A DNA stretch of 64,000 bases from DASSUW01 sp963844205 (GCA_963844205.1 CAWJNK010000001.1:1612001-1676000); one strand, 5' to 3'. Numbered from the stretch's first letter, positions 35,913 to 45,738 are shown. Numbers and translations are program-made. Notes: a model not told the origin generated them from the sequence alone.

Positions 35913-36071
35913 ATGCCAAGCATGTTCACCCCCACCGTCATCGCGGCCCCCCTCGAGCTCGAGCCGGTCACCGCCGACACATTCGTGGCCGATCTGAGCC
36001 GGCCCTCAAGCGCGGCCGCCGCCCTCCTGGCGCGCGCCGCCGCATCGTCCCACCGGCGGATCTACGACTGA
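35913..36071 (+). CDS. Small protein of unknown function, coupled to the next gene
   Basis: A 52-codon reading frame (TPTVIAAPLELEPVTADTF near the start, a C-terminal Ala/Arg-rich helix). Its TGA overlaps the ATG of the membrane protein (TGATG) and a GAGG sequence lies upstream; a second ATG at 35922 is possible. No family recognised. Called on coupling and position only. Confidence 0.35.
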   Translation: MPSMFTPTVIAAPLELEPVTADTFVADLSRPSSAAAALLARAAASSHRRIYD

Positions 36072-36382
36072 TGAGCACCGTGGCCCGCACCGCGCGGCCG
36101 ACCACCGGCGCCTACGCGTGGTTCGGCCTCATGACCGGCTCCTGGCTGGCCTTCGCGGTGCTCGCCGTGACGTCCGAGGACACGCTCGCTGACATCTGGG
36201 ACTGGGTCGGCGGACTGCCGCTCGTGCTCGAGGTGCTCGTCTGGGTCCTCACCTTGCCGTGGATGCTCGCGCTGGCCGTCTGGGAAAGCGCCTGGAGCGA
36301 CGCGGCTCGCCTCCTGGTAGTCGTGGCCATCGCGACAGCGTGGACGCTCATGTCGATCCCGCGGCCGTCCCACAAGCCGTAG
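36071..36382 (+). CDS. Small two-to-three-helix membrane protein, unknown function
   Basis: A 103-aa protein with hydrophobic segments AWFGLMTGSWLAFAVLAV, LPLVLEVLVWVLTLPWMLAL and ARLLVVVAIATAWTLM. ATG 36071 overlaps the preceding small gene. A short gap with CCGTAGAAACCCC at its end separates it from the ABC transporter. No homologue recognised. Confidence 0.5.
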   Translation: MSTVARTARPTTGAYAWFGLMTGSWLAFAVLAVTSEDTLADIWDWVGGLPLVLEVLVWVLTLPWMLALAVWESAWSDAARLLVVVAIATAWTLMSIPRPSHKP

Positions 36383-36449
36383 AAACCCCTACCCGATCCG
36401 GGTGCAACCGGCGGATGTGCGCTCGGGCATGCGGCGGGATCCTCGTGGC

Positions 36450-37205
36450 ATGGCTCTCATCGCCCCCGCATACGATGCCCTCGCCACTCAGGCCGTCGTC
36501 CGCGGCCACGAGCTGAACAAGCGCTACGGCGAGGGCGGCGCCGCGGTCGACGCCCTGCGCGGCGTCGACGTCGCCTTCGAACCCGGCACGTTCACCGCGA
36601 TCATGGGACCGTCCGGCTCCGGCAAGTCGACGCTGATGCACATCCTCGCCGGCCTCGACCGCCCGACGAGCGGCTGGTCCGAGATCGACGGCACCCGGCT
36701 CGATTCGCTGTCCGATCACGCGCTGACGCTGCTGCGCCGCCGCCGCGTCGGCTTCATCTTCCAGAGCTACAACCTGCTGCCCGTCCTCGACGCCGAGGAG
36801 AACATCGTCCTGCCGCTGCGGATCGGCGGCCGCGAGCCGGACCGCGAATGGCTCGACACCTTGGTCGACGCCATCGGCCTGCGTGACCGGCTCACGCACC
36901 GGCCGTCGGAGATGTCAGGTGGCCAGCAGCAGCGTGTCGCGGTCGCGCGCGCGCTCGTCACGCGCCCGGCCGTGATCTTCGCCGATGAACCGACCGGCAA
37001 CCTCGACTCGGCTTCAAGCCGCGAAGTGCTCGCATTGCTACGCCGCGCGGTCGACGAGTTCGGACAGACGATCGTGATGGTCACGCACGACGCGGGCGCC
37101 GCCGCGACCGCCGACCGCCAGCTCTTCCTGGCAGACGGGCGCATCGTCGACGATCGGGACGGACTGAGCGTCGAGGCGATCTTCGACCACCTGAAGGCGC
37201 TCTGA
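36450..37205 (+). CDS. ABC transporter ATP-binding protein (MacB/LolD type)
   Basis: A 251-aa ATPase: Walker A MGPSGSGKSTLMHILAG, Q-loop FIFQSYNLLPVLDAEENIVL, signature MSGGQQQRVAVARAL, Walker B VIFADEPTGNLDS and switch VTHDAGAAATADR. ATG 36450 gives a short N-terminal lead before VVRGHELNKRYG; the longer frame from 36402 has no ribosome site. Its TGA overlaps the permease ATG. Pairs with the FtsX-type permease to form a MacB-like exporter or lipoprotein/peptide-handling complex. Confidence 0.94.
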   Translation: MALIAPAYDALATQAVVRGHELNKRYGEGGAAVDALRGVDVAFEPGTFTAIMGPSGSGKSTLMHILAGLDRPTSGWSEIDGTRLDSLSDHALTLLRRRRVGFIFQSYNLLPVLDAEENIVLPLRIGGREPDREWLDTLVDAIGLRDRLTHRPSEMSGGQQQRVAVARALVTRPAVIFADEPTGNLDSASSREVLALLRRAVDEFGQTIVMVTHDAGAAATADRQLFLADGRIVDDRDGLSVEAIFDHLKAL

Positions 37206-39769
37206 TGGCGGCGCTCGTCCTCCGTGGGCTGGCGGAGCGAAAGCTGCGGTCCATCCTGACCGCGATCGCGATCCTGCTCGGCGTCGCGATGATCGCCGGC
37301 ACCTACGTCCTGACCGACCAGATCCGCACGGCGTTCGAAGACATCGAGCAGACCGCCAACCAGGGCGTCGACGCCGTCGTGAAGCCCAAGCTCGAGTTCG
37401 GGGCCGGCTTCGGCGGCACGCGGCCGCTGCCCGAGTCGCTCGTCGAGCAGGTCGAGGCCGTGCCCGGTGTCGAGCGTGCGGTCGGCCAGCTGTGGGAGAG
37501 CGGCGCTCTCGTCGTGAACGGGGAGCGCATCGCCAGCCAGTACGCACCGAGCGCCGTGATGTCCACGGTCGGCGAGCCGTTCGAGCCGACCAAACCGATC
37601 GCCGGCCGCCAGCCGACCGCACCGGGCGAGGTCGGCGTGGTCAGCAAGACCGCCGAGGACGAAGGGCTGCGGATCGGCCAGCGGGTCGGGCTCGCCACCC
37701 GCACCGGCGTGAAGCAAGTACAAGTCGTCGGCATCTTCGAGTACGGCGACGTCGACTCCGTCGGCGGCGCCAGCCTGATCACGGCGACGCTGCCGCAGAT
37801 GCAGAAGTGGTTCGACCGCGACGGCGAGGTGATGAGCGTCGTCGCCTCCGCCGAGGACGGCGTGTCGCCCGAGACGCTCGCGGCCCGCATCCGCGAAGTC
37901 ACCACCCCCGACCTCGAAGTGAGGACTGGCGAGGCCGACGCGCAGAAGATGGCCGACGACATCAACCAAGCGATCGGCGGCTTCATGACGCCGATGCTGT
38001 TCGCGCTCGCCGGCGCCGCCCTGCTGGTCGGCGCCTTCATCATCTTCAACACCTTCTCGATCACCGTCGCCCAGCGCACGCGCGAGTTCGCGTTGCTGCG
38101 CGCCCTGGGCGCGACCCGCCGCCAGATCGTCGCGGCGGTCGCCGGGGAGGCGCTGATCCTCGGCCTGGTCGCCTCGGCGCTCGGCCTGCTCGGCGGGCTC
38201 GGCTTCGCGCGGGCGCTCGGCGCGCTGTTCGGCGCCGCCGGGTTCGGGATCCCGCTGGCGGGGATGGAGCTCGCGCCGCGCACGGTCGCCGTCTCGCTCG
38301 GCGTCGGCGTCGGCGTCACGTTGATCGCGGCGCTCGCTCCCGCGCTGCGCGCCACGCGCGTGGCGCCCGTGCAGGCGCTGGCCGGAACCGCGCCGTCGTC
38401 GCAGCGAGCTCGCCGGCTCGCCCCGTGGATCGCCGCGATCGTCTCCGCCGGCGGCCTGGCACTGCTGCTCACCGGACTCTTCGGCGACGGCCCCGCGACC
38501 GCCCGCATGGCCTCGATGGCCGGCGGCGCCGTGCTCGTCTTCGTCGGCATCGCCCTGACGGCCCGGCACATCGTGCGGCCGGTCGCCGCGCTCGTCGGCT
38601 GGCCGATCGAGCGCGCCTTCCACACGCCGGGCCGGCTGGCGCGCGAGAACGCGATGCGCAACCCCGGCCGCACCGCGACGACCTCCTCGGCGCTGATGGT
38701 CGGGCTCGGCCTCGTGGTCTTCGTGGCCGTCTTCGCCGCCGGCATGAAGGCGACCGTCAACGACTCCTTCGACCGCTTGCTCACCAGCGACCTGATCGTC
38801 ACCAACGAGAGCTTCGAGCCGCTGCCCAACCAGGCCGGCGAGGCGATCGCCGCCGTCCCGGGCCTCCGCGCACTGACGCCGCAGTTCGTCGACCAGGTCC
38901 AGGTCAACGGCGAGCCCCTGGACGCCAACGTCGACGTCCTCAACGGCGTCCAGCCGGACCAGCTCGCCCCCGTCTACGCGTTCGACTGGCTCCATGGCGG
39001 CACCGATGAGCTACTCGTACATCTGTCCCGGTCACTCGCGCCGGCCGCCCTCGTCGAGGAGCAGTTCGCCAAGACGCACGGCATCGAGCTCGGCGAGGAC
39101 TTCATCGTCCAGACCGCGACCGGCGCGCGCGTCCACCTGAAGGCGATCGGCGAGTACCGCGACCCGATGCTCATGCAGGGCGTCGTCGTCGACCAGGAGA
39201 CATTCGCACGGATCTCGTCAATTGAGGACCCGTTCACCTACCTGATCCGGATCTCCGACCGCACCGACCCCGCCGCCGTCCGGCGCGCCGTCACGGACGC
39301 GCTGGCCGAGTTCCCCGCCGCCCAGGTGCAGACCACCCAGGAGTACCGCGACGACATCGGCGCGCAGCTCGACCAGTCGGTCTACATGCTCTACGCGCTG
39401 CTCGCGATGAGCGTGGTGATCTCGCTGTTCGGCATCGCCAACTCGCTCTTCCTCTCGATCCACGAGCGCACACGCGAGTTCGGGCTGCTGCGGGCGATCG
39501 GCGCCACCCGCGCCCAGGTGCGGCGCGTGGTCCGCTACGAGAGCGTCATCACCGCCGTGATCGGCGGCCTGCTCGGCATCGTGGTCGGACTGCTGTTCGG
39601 CTATCTCATGACCGCGGCGCTGGCCGACCTCGGGCTCGGCTTCAGCGTCCCGGTCGCCCAGCTCGTCGGCTTCCTCGTCCTCGCCGTCGTCGTCGGCGTG
39701 CTCGCCGCCGCCGTCCCCGCGCGGCGCGGCGCCCGGGTCGACGTGCTCGACGCCCTGCACCAGGAATGA
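37205..39769 (+). CDS. ABC transporter permease, FtsX/MacB family
   Basis: An 854-aa permease. Starts with a TM helix (LTAIAILLGVAMIAGTYVL), followed by a large extracytoplasmic MacB periplasmic-core-like region, then two FtsX blocks with three helices each: TPMLFALAGAALLVGAFIIF...TREFALLRALGATRRQI and SVYMLYALLAMSVVISLFGI...TREFGLLRAIGATRAQVRRV. The duplicated coupling motif (RALGATR/RAIGATR) is diagnostic. One of the longest genes in the damaged half of the window and fully intact. The substrate is unknown. Confidence 0.93.
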   Translation: MAALVLRGLAERKLRSILTAIAILLGVAMIAGTYVLTDQIRTAFEDIEQTANQGVDAVVKPKLEFGAGFGGTRPLPESLVEQVEAVPGVERAVGQLWESGALVVNGERIASQYAPSAVMSTVGEPFEPTKPIAGRQPTAPGEVGVVSKTAEDEGLRIGQRVGLATRTGVKQVQVVGIFEYGDVDSVGGASLITATLPQMQKWFDRDGEVMSVVASAEDGVSPETLAARIREVTTPDLEVRTGEADAQKMADDINQAIGGFMTPMLFALAGAALLVGAFIIFNTFSITVAQRTREFALLRALGATRRQIVAAVAGEALILGLVASALGLLGGLGFARALGALFGAAGFGIPLAGMELAPRTVAVSLGVGVGVTLIAALAPALRATRVAPVQALAGTAPSSQRARRLAPWIAAIVSAGGLALLLTGLFGDGPATARMASMAGGAVLVFVGIALTARHIVRPVAALVGWPIERAFHTPGRLARENAMRNPGRTATTSSALMVGLGLVVFVAVFAAGMKATVNDSFDRLLTSDLIVTNESFEPLPNQAGEAIAAVPGLRALTPQFVDQVQVNGEPLDANVDVLNGVQPDQLAPVYAFDWLHGGTDELLVHLSRSLAPAALVEEQFAKTHGIELGEDFIVQTATGARVHLKAIGEYRDPMLMQGVVVDQETFARISSIEDPFTYLIRISDRTDPAAVRRAVTDALAEFPAAQVQTTQEYRDDIGAQLDQSVYMLYALLAMSVVISLFGIANSLFLSIHERTREFGLLRAIGATRAQVRRVVRYESVITAVIGGLLGIVVGLLFGYLMTAALADLGLGFSVPVAQLVGFLVLAVVVGVLAAAVPARRGARVDVLDALHQE

Positions 39770-40265
39770 ACCGTCAACCCGGAATGAGAGCGGACTCGCC
39801 ACGAAGGCCGCTGTCGTCCACAGCTTCGATCGCCCGCGTGGCGGCCGGCAGCGGGCACATGGCCGCGGCATCGCCGTGCCCGGCGCCTGAGCCTGAGCAG
39901 GCCTGCGGCCGTCTAGCGCTCGTCGTCCCGACTGACGAGGAGCGCGAGATTGCTGAGCAGGCCGTCGCCCTCCCGGCGCCTGATCCGTAGAGATCCGGGC
40001 AGCGATTCGGTGAAACCCCCGTCGTCGTGGCGACGCACGGCGCTTACAGTGGGTCCCACGACAGATCGCCGAGCCACCAGGACGAGAAGTGGCACTGCGT
40101 AGCAAGCCAGGCAGAGCAGCCTGGACCTCCTCACGAAGCAAGGCGACCATGTCCAGCGAACGAGCGGGCACATGCCCGCTCGTTCGCTGTGCTTCAGCCG
40201 CGGGTCAGCAGCGAGATCGCGCCTGCCGGGTAGCGGCGCCCCGCCATGTTTGCCTGAGGACGCGC
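39770..40265. other. Gap of ~500 bp without a convincing gene
   Basis: Between the ABC permease and the CopD-like remnant. It contains a perfect inverted repeat (40155-40188). A possible minus-strand reading frame of 73 codons (39913-40134, one hydrophobic segment LLCLACYAVPLLVLVA) has no ribosome site and no recognised homologue, so it is not called. ATCCGTAGAGATCC near 39987 loosely resembles the island motif. Confidence 0.5.
40155..40188. terminator. Perfect 16-bp inverted repeat, bidirectional terminator candidate
   Basis: Arms AGCGAACGAGCGGGCA (40155-40170) and its exact complement (40173-40188) with a 2-base centre. It lies between convergent units (ABC permease on plus, CopD-like and hemerythrin on minus), the usual place for a shared terminator; no T-run. 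Confidence 0.6.
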
Positions 40266-40668
40266 CTATCCGAACGGCAGCGGGCCGTGAGCGAGCGCCA
40301 GGCCCAGCCAGACGACCGCGAGCGAGGCCAGGAACACGACGACCTCGATTGCGTGCCCCGGCCGACGCATGTGCCAGACGATCAGGCCGATGACGGCTGC
40401 GACCAGCGCGAGCTTCACCTGCAGCGTGCCGGAGTCCCGAACGCCCGTCGCGGTCGGCGAGTGCGCTGCCGGTAGCGATCAGCACGCCGAGCGCGGCGAG
40501 TGAGGCCCACCCGAAGCGCCGTGCGATCTCCCGCAGCGCGTCGCGCTGGGATCCGCGCAGGACAGGCACGATCGCCACCCCGAGCACGAGCTGGCCGCCG
40601 ACGAACAGCGCCATGGCCACGATGTGCAGCCACCGAATCGCCAGCCATCCGGCTTCGCCCACCATCAC
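40266..40668 (-). pseudogene. CopD-like/DUF membrane protein with a frameshift
   Basis: Starts at GTG 40668 or ATG 40665, overlapping the hemerythrin stop, and reads WLAIRWLHIVAMALFVGGQL, VPVLRG and FGWASLAALGVLIATGSALA, like the N-terminus of CopD/DUF2269-type four-helix proteins. The frame shifts near 40450; the expected next helices DSGTLQVKLALVAAVIGLIV and AIEVVVFLASLAVVWLGLAL follow in another frame to a stop at 40266. About 134 codons if repaired. Role: unknown integral membrane protein. Confidence 0.6.
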
Positions 40669-41096
40669 CCCCGCTGCATGACGAGCTCGACGAGCCGCTC
40701 CGCCTCGGGCTCCGGCATTGCCGCCTCGATCAGCGGGAAGACCTCACGCTCCTCAAGACGCACGTGACGCTCGAGCGCCGAGCCCAGGTGATGCAGCTCG
40801 CCGAGCGCCGGCTCCGCCTCACGTTCGAGGCGCTGCGCCGCGGCTCGGATCCGGATGTGGTCAACGAGCATCCGCACGACGCACTCAGCCCTCGGGTCGA
40901 TCCAGCCGGCGGCCGCGGGGAGCAGCACCTCCTCCTCGACGCGGAAGTGGTCCGCTCCGTGCTCGTGCCAGAACTCCAGGAAGGCCTCCCGGGCTGTCGT
41001 CGCGTCATCCTCGGCCGCCCGCCGCAGGCGCTGCGCGACGACCAGCGCGACGTGGTGCTCCCGCGACAGAGGCTGGAGGGCGCGGTGACGCTTCAT
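40665..41096 (-). CDS. Hemerythrin (HHE) domain protein
   Basis: A 143-aa four-helix protein with the di-iron ligand pattern: LSREHHVALVVAQRL (His pair), HFRVEEEVLLPAA (His/Glu), VVRMLVDHIRIRAAA (His) and ERHVRLEEREVFPLIEAA (His/Glu). Binds O2, NO or iron; common in micro-aerobic and stress responses. ATG 41096 (MKRHRALQPLS) matches the family start; ATG 41114 six codons upstream is also possible. Divergent from the CoA-transferase gene. Confidence 0.8.
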   Translation of the reverse strand: MKRHRALQPLSREHHVALVVAQRLRRAAEDDATTAREAFLEFWHEHGADHFRVEEEVLLPAAAGWIDPRAECVVRMLVDHIRIRAAAQRLEREAEPALGELHHLGSALERHVRLEEREVFPLIEAAMPEPEAERLVELVMQRG

Positions 41097-41124
41097 CCGG
41101 GGGCATGGTGACATCCTGCGCGCG

Positions 41125-42470
41125 ATGTCCCGCACGTTGCCGCCACCCCTTCGCGGTGAAGACGTCCTGCGTCACATCGAGCCGCACATGGACGTGATCC
41201 TCCCGCTGGCCAACGGTGAGCCGGTCGGACTGATGGACACGCTCGAGGAGCACGCAGACGCGCTCGAGGGCGTGCGCGTGCACCAGATGCACGCGCTGCA
41301 CGAGCGGCCCTACATCCACGGCGCGTTCGGCGACCGCCTCAGGCACGTCTCCTACTTCCTCTCGGGGGCTACGCGACAGGCGTTCTGGGACGGCTGCTGC
41401 GACCTCGTGCCCAACCACTTCTCGGAGATGCCGCAGCTGCTGCGCCAGAGCCTGGGACGGCCGCTGGTATTGGCCTCTGCGAGCCCGCCCGACCGTCACG
41501 GCTATTTCTCGCTCGGCACCAACGCCGACTACGTGGCCGCTCTGATCGGGCACGTGCCGTTCTTCCTCGAGGTCAATGCGCGGATGCCGCGCACCTTCGG
41601 CCTCAACCAGGTCCACGCCTCCGAGGTGCTGGGCTGGTGCGAGGCCGACCGGCCCCTGGTCGAGTGCCGCCGATCGTGCCCGACGAGCGCGACCGGGCGA
41701 TCGCCGCCGCCATCGTCGGGCATATCCCCGACCGCGCGACGCTGCAGGTCGGCATCGGCGGCATCCCCAACGCCGTGCTGGAGGCGCTGCGCGACCACCG
41801 CGGCCTCGGCATCCACACCGAGCTGCTCGCCGACGGCATCATGGACCTCGTCGAGTGCGGCGCCGTCACCGGCACGCACAAGCTCCTGCGCCGCAACAAG
41901 GTGGAGGCGACGTTCTGCCTCGGCACCCAACGCCTCTACGACTGGCTGCACGACAACTCCGCGGTCGAGGTGCTCCCAGTGGACCTCGTCAACGACCCGC
42001 GGCGGATCGCCAAGGAGAACGACTTCATCTCGATCAACGCCACGACCGAGGTCGACCTCTACGGGCAGTGCGCGTCGGAGACGATCGCGGGCCGCTACTG
42101 GTCCTCGAGCGGCGGTCAGGCCGACTTCGCGCGCGGGGCGATGTACTCGAACGGCGGCAAGGCGTTCATCGTGCTGCACTCGACGACCAGCAAGGGCCGC
42201 GGCCGCATCCGCGTGCGGCTGACCGAGGGCTCGGTGGTGACCACGCTCAAGAACACCGTCGACCACGTGGTGACGGAGTGGGGAGTCGCCAAGCTGCGCG
42301 GCCGCTCGCTGGCCGAGCGCGCGCAGGCGCTGATCGCGATCGCCCATCCGGACCATCGCGAGGAGCTCGAGCGCCAGGCGGTCGAGGCCGGGCTGCTGCG
42401 CACGGGCGGGCCGCGGGCCGGAGAGCCGCCGGCTGGTCGCCGGGCCCACGCGAGCGCGCCGACGGGCTAG
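41125..42470 (+). pseudogene. Acetyl-CoA hydrolase/transferase family protein with one frameshift
   Basis: From ATG 41125 the N-terminal domain is normal (HMDVILPLANGEPVGLMDTL, FFLEVNARMPRTFGLNQVH, VLGWCEADRPLVE) up to 41665. There GTCGAG-TGCCGCCG lacks one G compared with the expected V-E-V-P-P. The rest is in a new frame: PDERDRAIAAAIVGHIPDRA, LQVGIGGIPNAVLEAL, FISINATTEVDLYGQCASE (active-site glutamate region), TLKNTVDHVVTEWGVAKLRG and a stop at 42470. Repaired length ~448 aa, normal for 4-hydroxybutyrate/acetate CoA-transferases. A single missing base in a GG pair could be a sequencing error. Confidence 0.85.
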
Positions 42471-42474
42471 CCGC

Positions 42475-42497
42475 GAGAACCCTGCGGGATCCTACGG
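42475..42497. promoter_or_regulatory. Island motif variants upstream of VKOR/kinase genes, site n
   Basis: GAGAACCCTGCGGG (42475-42488) and GGATCCTACGG (42487-42497) overlap. The first resembles the tandem elements at 45739-45771, the second the GAACTACGG core. Confidence 0.3.
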
Positions 42498-42542
42498 TCG
42501 GATCGAGTGTGGACGGCGCCGATGCTGGCGCCATGATCGTCA

Positions 42543-42780
42543 GACGGTCTTCCCGGCGCTCGTCGGCGCCGGCTTCAGCGGCTACCTCACGTATCTCGAG
42601 CTGGCCGTCATCGACCCAATCTGCCAGTGGTGCGTGGCCAGCGCGGTCGTCATGACCGCACTCGCCGCGGCGGCAGTCGCCCGCGATCTCGCCGACGAGG
42701 ACATCTCCGGCTGCGACGTGTGGGAAACCACCGATGAGGCGGGCGCCGGCGCGCGCCAGACTCGGCCGGATGTCGCTTGA
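42543..42780 (+). pseudogene. Vitamin K epoxide reductase (VKOR) family, C-terminal remnant
   Basis: A fragment with the VKOR active-site helix: FSGYLTYLELAVIDPICQWC carries the CxxC redox pair, followed by VASAVVMTALAAAAVARDL. No start codon, and the first membrane helices that intact VKOR proteins (~150-200 aa) have, are present in this frame. The stop overlaps the ATG of the sensor kinase, so the intact gene was probably co-translated with it. The family reoxidises DsbA-like proteins using quinone. Confidence 0.6.
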
Positions 42781-44128
42781 CCCCACTTTGCTCGTTCGCC
42801 GCTGGCCCGAGCGCCGCCCGGTGGTCCTGGCCGCCGTGACCGCCGGCGGGGTCGCCGTCCTCGTAGCGATGCATGCGGCGGGCGATCCGGCGCTCGGCGC
42901 GCTGCTCGTGCTGCCCGTCATGCTGGGCGCGCTCGAGCTCGGGCTCGCCGGCGGACTGGCAGCAGCCGCCGCGGCCGGCGCGCTCGTGATCGCGAGCGGC
43001 GCGGTCGCGCCGGCCGTCGCGGCCGCTGCGGCGGCCGCCGTCGCTGGACGGTTCAGCGATCGCATGCGGGACGCGCACGCGCGGGAGCAGCGACTGCTCG
43101 ACTCGGGGCTAGACCTCGGTGCAACCACGACACAGGACGGGCTCGGGCGAGCGATCGCCGCCGCGGCCCTGCGAACGCCGCGCGCCGTCGGCGCCGAGGT
43201 GCGGCTCGCCGACACGACCTCCGCCGTAGTGGGACGGATGGACGGCGTCCGCACGGAGATCGCCCTCGTCGCTCACGGTGCGCGGCTCGGAGAGATCGTC
43301 GTCGCCCATCGCGGGCCGTTCGAGATCGAGGACCGCGGGGCGCTGGAGCTGCTCGGGCTCCAGGCCGGCCTGGTGGCGGACAACCAGCGTCTGCTCGTGC
43401 AGGAGCGCGAGGCGGCGGCGCTCGAGACCGAGTTGCGGCGGGCACGCGATGAGCTGCTCGAGCAGCGCTCCGGGCTCGCCCGGTTGCTCGACGCGCAGGA
43501 GGGCGACCGCCAGCGCTTCGCGGAGACGCTGCACGAGGAGCTCGCGCAGGCGCTCGCCGCCGTGCTGCTCGGCCTGCGGATGCTCCCCCGCGAGGATCCC
43601 GGCGCAGGCGGCAGTTCGCTCGAGGAGCTGCGCGCACAGATCGTCGGCGTCCTCAACGATGTGCGGGCGTTGGCCGGCGAGCTGAGGCCCGTGTCGCTGG
43701 CCCAGCTCGGCCTCGTGCCCGCACTGGAGGCGCTTGCCCGCGATGCCCCGGACGGCCTCACGGTCGAAGCCGTGGACGTTCCCGAGCCGCTGCCCGAGCC
43801 ACTGCGCACGAGCGTCTATCGGTTGATCGAGACCGCGCTCGCAACGGCCCGTCCCGATGCACCGACTCATGTGCGCCTCGCGGCGACGGACCGTCAGCTT
43901 GACCTCGACCTCGAGCTTGACCTCGCGCACGCAAGCGAGCCGCTCGCCGCGGTCTGGGCGCGCGTGGCCCTACTGAGCGGCTCGCTGCACGCCGAGCCGC
44001 TCCCCCACGGCCGCACGCGCCTGCTAATCGGGCTGCCGCTTCAGGCGGCGCCGGCGCCGGCGCACGAGCCGGCAGGAAGCGTCGCGCGCACGACTGTCCT
44101 CCCGGGCGCCGACTCAACTTGGAGCTGA
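42770..44128 (+). CDS. Sensor histidine kinase-like protein with degenerate ATPase domain
   Basis: A 452-aa protein. Residues ~20-100 are Ala-rich membrane helices, ~105-210 a GAF-like domain, then a coiled coil (AALETELRRARDELLEQRS) and a HisKA_3-type box FAETLHEELAQALAAVLLGL with His255. The region where the HATPase N and G boxes should be reads RLIETALATARPDAPTHVRL and lacks the Asn of the N box and any DxGxG motif. It may bind a partner rather than phosphorylate, or be phosphorylated by another kinase. ATG 42770 overlaps the VKOR stop. The 3' end overlaps the convergent GAF-kinase by 88 bases. Confidence 0.7.
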   Translation: MSLDPTLLVRRWPERRPVVLAAVTAGGVAVLVAMHAAGDPALGALLVLPVMLGALELGLAGGLAAAAAAGALVIASGAVAPAVAAAAAAAVAGRFSDRMRDAHAREQRLLDSGLDLGATTTQDGLGRAIAAAALRTPRAVGAEVRLADTTSAVVGRMDGVRTEIALVAHGARLGEIVVAHRGPFEIEDRGALELLGLQAGLVADNQRLLVQEREAAALETELRRARDELLEQRSGLARLLDAQEGDRQRFAETLHEELAQALAAVLLGLRMLPREDPGAGGSSLEELRAQIVGVLNDVRALAGELRPVSLAQLGLVPALEALARDAPDGLTVEAVDVPEPLPEPLRTSVYRLIETALATARPDAPTHVRLAATDRQLDLDLELDLAHASEPLAAVWARVALLSGSLHAEPLPHGRTRLLIGLPLQAAPAPAHEPAGSVARTTVLPGADSTWS

Positions 44129-45716
44129 CCGCGGGCGAGCGCCGCGCGCTCGTGCATGCCCACCAAGCCGAAGCCCTCCACGCGCGCCTCGGGGTCGAAG
44201 CCGCGCCCGTCGTCGGAGACCTCTACGCGCACGACGTCGTAGTCGAGCGCCACGTGAACGCGCACGCGCTCGGCCTGCGCGTGCTTGGCGACGTTCGTGA
44301 GCGCCTCCTGGACAAGGCGGTAGACGGTCGTCTCGACCTCCGGCTCGAGCCGGCCGCCGAGCTCCACGTCGAGCTCGACCTCCAGCCCTTCGACCGCCGC
44401 GAGCCGCTTGCCGAGACTGTCGATCGCGGGAGCGAGCCCGATCTCGTCGAGAGCCGCTGGACGCAGTTCGGTGATCAGGGTGCGCAGGCTCTCGATCTCC
44501 GTGCCGATGTAGTCGATCGCCTCGCGCACCGACGCGTTGAGCGCTTCCGGGTCCTTCCGACGTAGGGCCGACGACAGCAGCACCTGCAGGCCGCCGAGTC
44601 CTTGCAGCGTCTCGTCGTGCAGCTCGCGCGCCCAGCGTCGCCGCTCCTGCTCGGCCGAAGCGATCGAGTGCCGCAGCCGCTCCTCGGCGACGTTCGCGCC
44701 GTCGCGACGGCTGTCGCGGCACTCGCCGCGAAGGCGAGGAACAGCCGCTCCTCCTCGTCGCCGAACGCGGGATCCCCGCTGAAGCGGTCGAACGCGGCCA
44801 GCAGGCCGAGCGGCGTGTTGCGGTAGACGAGTGGGACCAGCAGCGCGGTGGCGGCGCCGCCGACACCAAGGTCACGCTCGGAGATACGCACGCGCGAGGG
44901 CACGTCGGCGATCCGCTCGGGCCGGCCCGAGAAGAGCACCTCGCTCATCGCCGAGCCGGTGATCGGGAAGCGTCCTCCGAGCGCCGGCGGCGCAACCTGG
45001 CCCGCTCCTGCCGCCAGGTGGAACGTGTCGCCCTCCACGAGCAGCAGGACCACCGAGCGGGCGTCGAGCAGCGCGCGTCCACGCTTGACGATGAGCTCCA
45101 GCACGCGGTCGAGGTCGGTCTCGCTCCCCACCGCGCGGGCGATCGCCGCCGTCGCCTCTAGCCGCCGCACGGCGCGCTCGGACTCCGCTCGGCGGCGCGC
45201 CGCGTCCTCGTGCAGGCGCGCGTTGTCGACCGCCAGCGCGGCCCAGTCGGCGAGGATCACCGTCGCAGCTTCGTCGGCTTCGTCGAACGGGCCGTCCTCT
45301 TTCTCCGTGAGGTAGAGATTGCCCCACGGCTCGCCCCGGATCAGCACCGGCACGCCGAGGAACGTGCGCATCGGCGGGTGGTTGGTAGGAAAGCCGTAGG
45401 AACGCGGATGCTCGTTGACGTCGTCCAGGCGCAACGGCTCGGGATTGCGGATCAGCTCGCCGAGGATGCCGTGTCCGCGCGGGAGATCGCCGATCGCGGC
45501 CCGCTCCGCCTCGCCGATGCCGCGCGTCACGAACCGCTCGAGCTGACGACGGTCCTCGTCGAGGACGCCGATCGCCGCGTAGTGCGCTCCCGTCAGCTCG
45601 CAGGCCACCCGCAACAGCTCCTCGAGCACGGCGTCCACCTCGCGCTGCGCGACGAGCCCGCGCCCGGCCTCGAGCAGCGCCTCCAGGCGCGTCTCGTCCA
45701 ATATCCCCAACGGCAT
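44041..45716 (-). pseudogene. Tandem-GAF histidine kinase (DevS/DosS-like) with a frameshift
   Basis: ATG 45716 starts LGILDETRLEALLEAGRGLV and two GAF domains: GAF-A with ERFVTRGIGEAERAAIGDLP and MRTFLGVPVLIRGEPWGNLY, GAF-B with LLDARSVVLLLVEG and ALLVPLVYRNTPLGLLAAF. The arrangement matches mycobacterial DevS/DosT. The frame breaks near 44700; in another frame the kinase core is complete: RWARELHDETLQGLGGLQVL (H box), EALTNVAKHAQAERV (N box), SDDGRGFDPEARVEGFGLVG (G boxes), stop 44041. A single lost base in the GAF-kinase linker explains it; sequencing error is possible. Such kinases sense O2/NO/CO or redox state through haem in GAF-A; haem binding here is not shown. Confidence 0.82.
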
Positions 45717-45738
45717 TGGCGAGCATTGAACCATCGGT

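Noticed and set aside
41125..42470. CoA-transferase region as two separate genes
   Set aside because: The two frames join exactly at a point where one missing G restores a continuous, full-length family protein.
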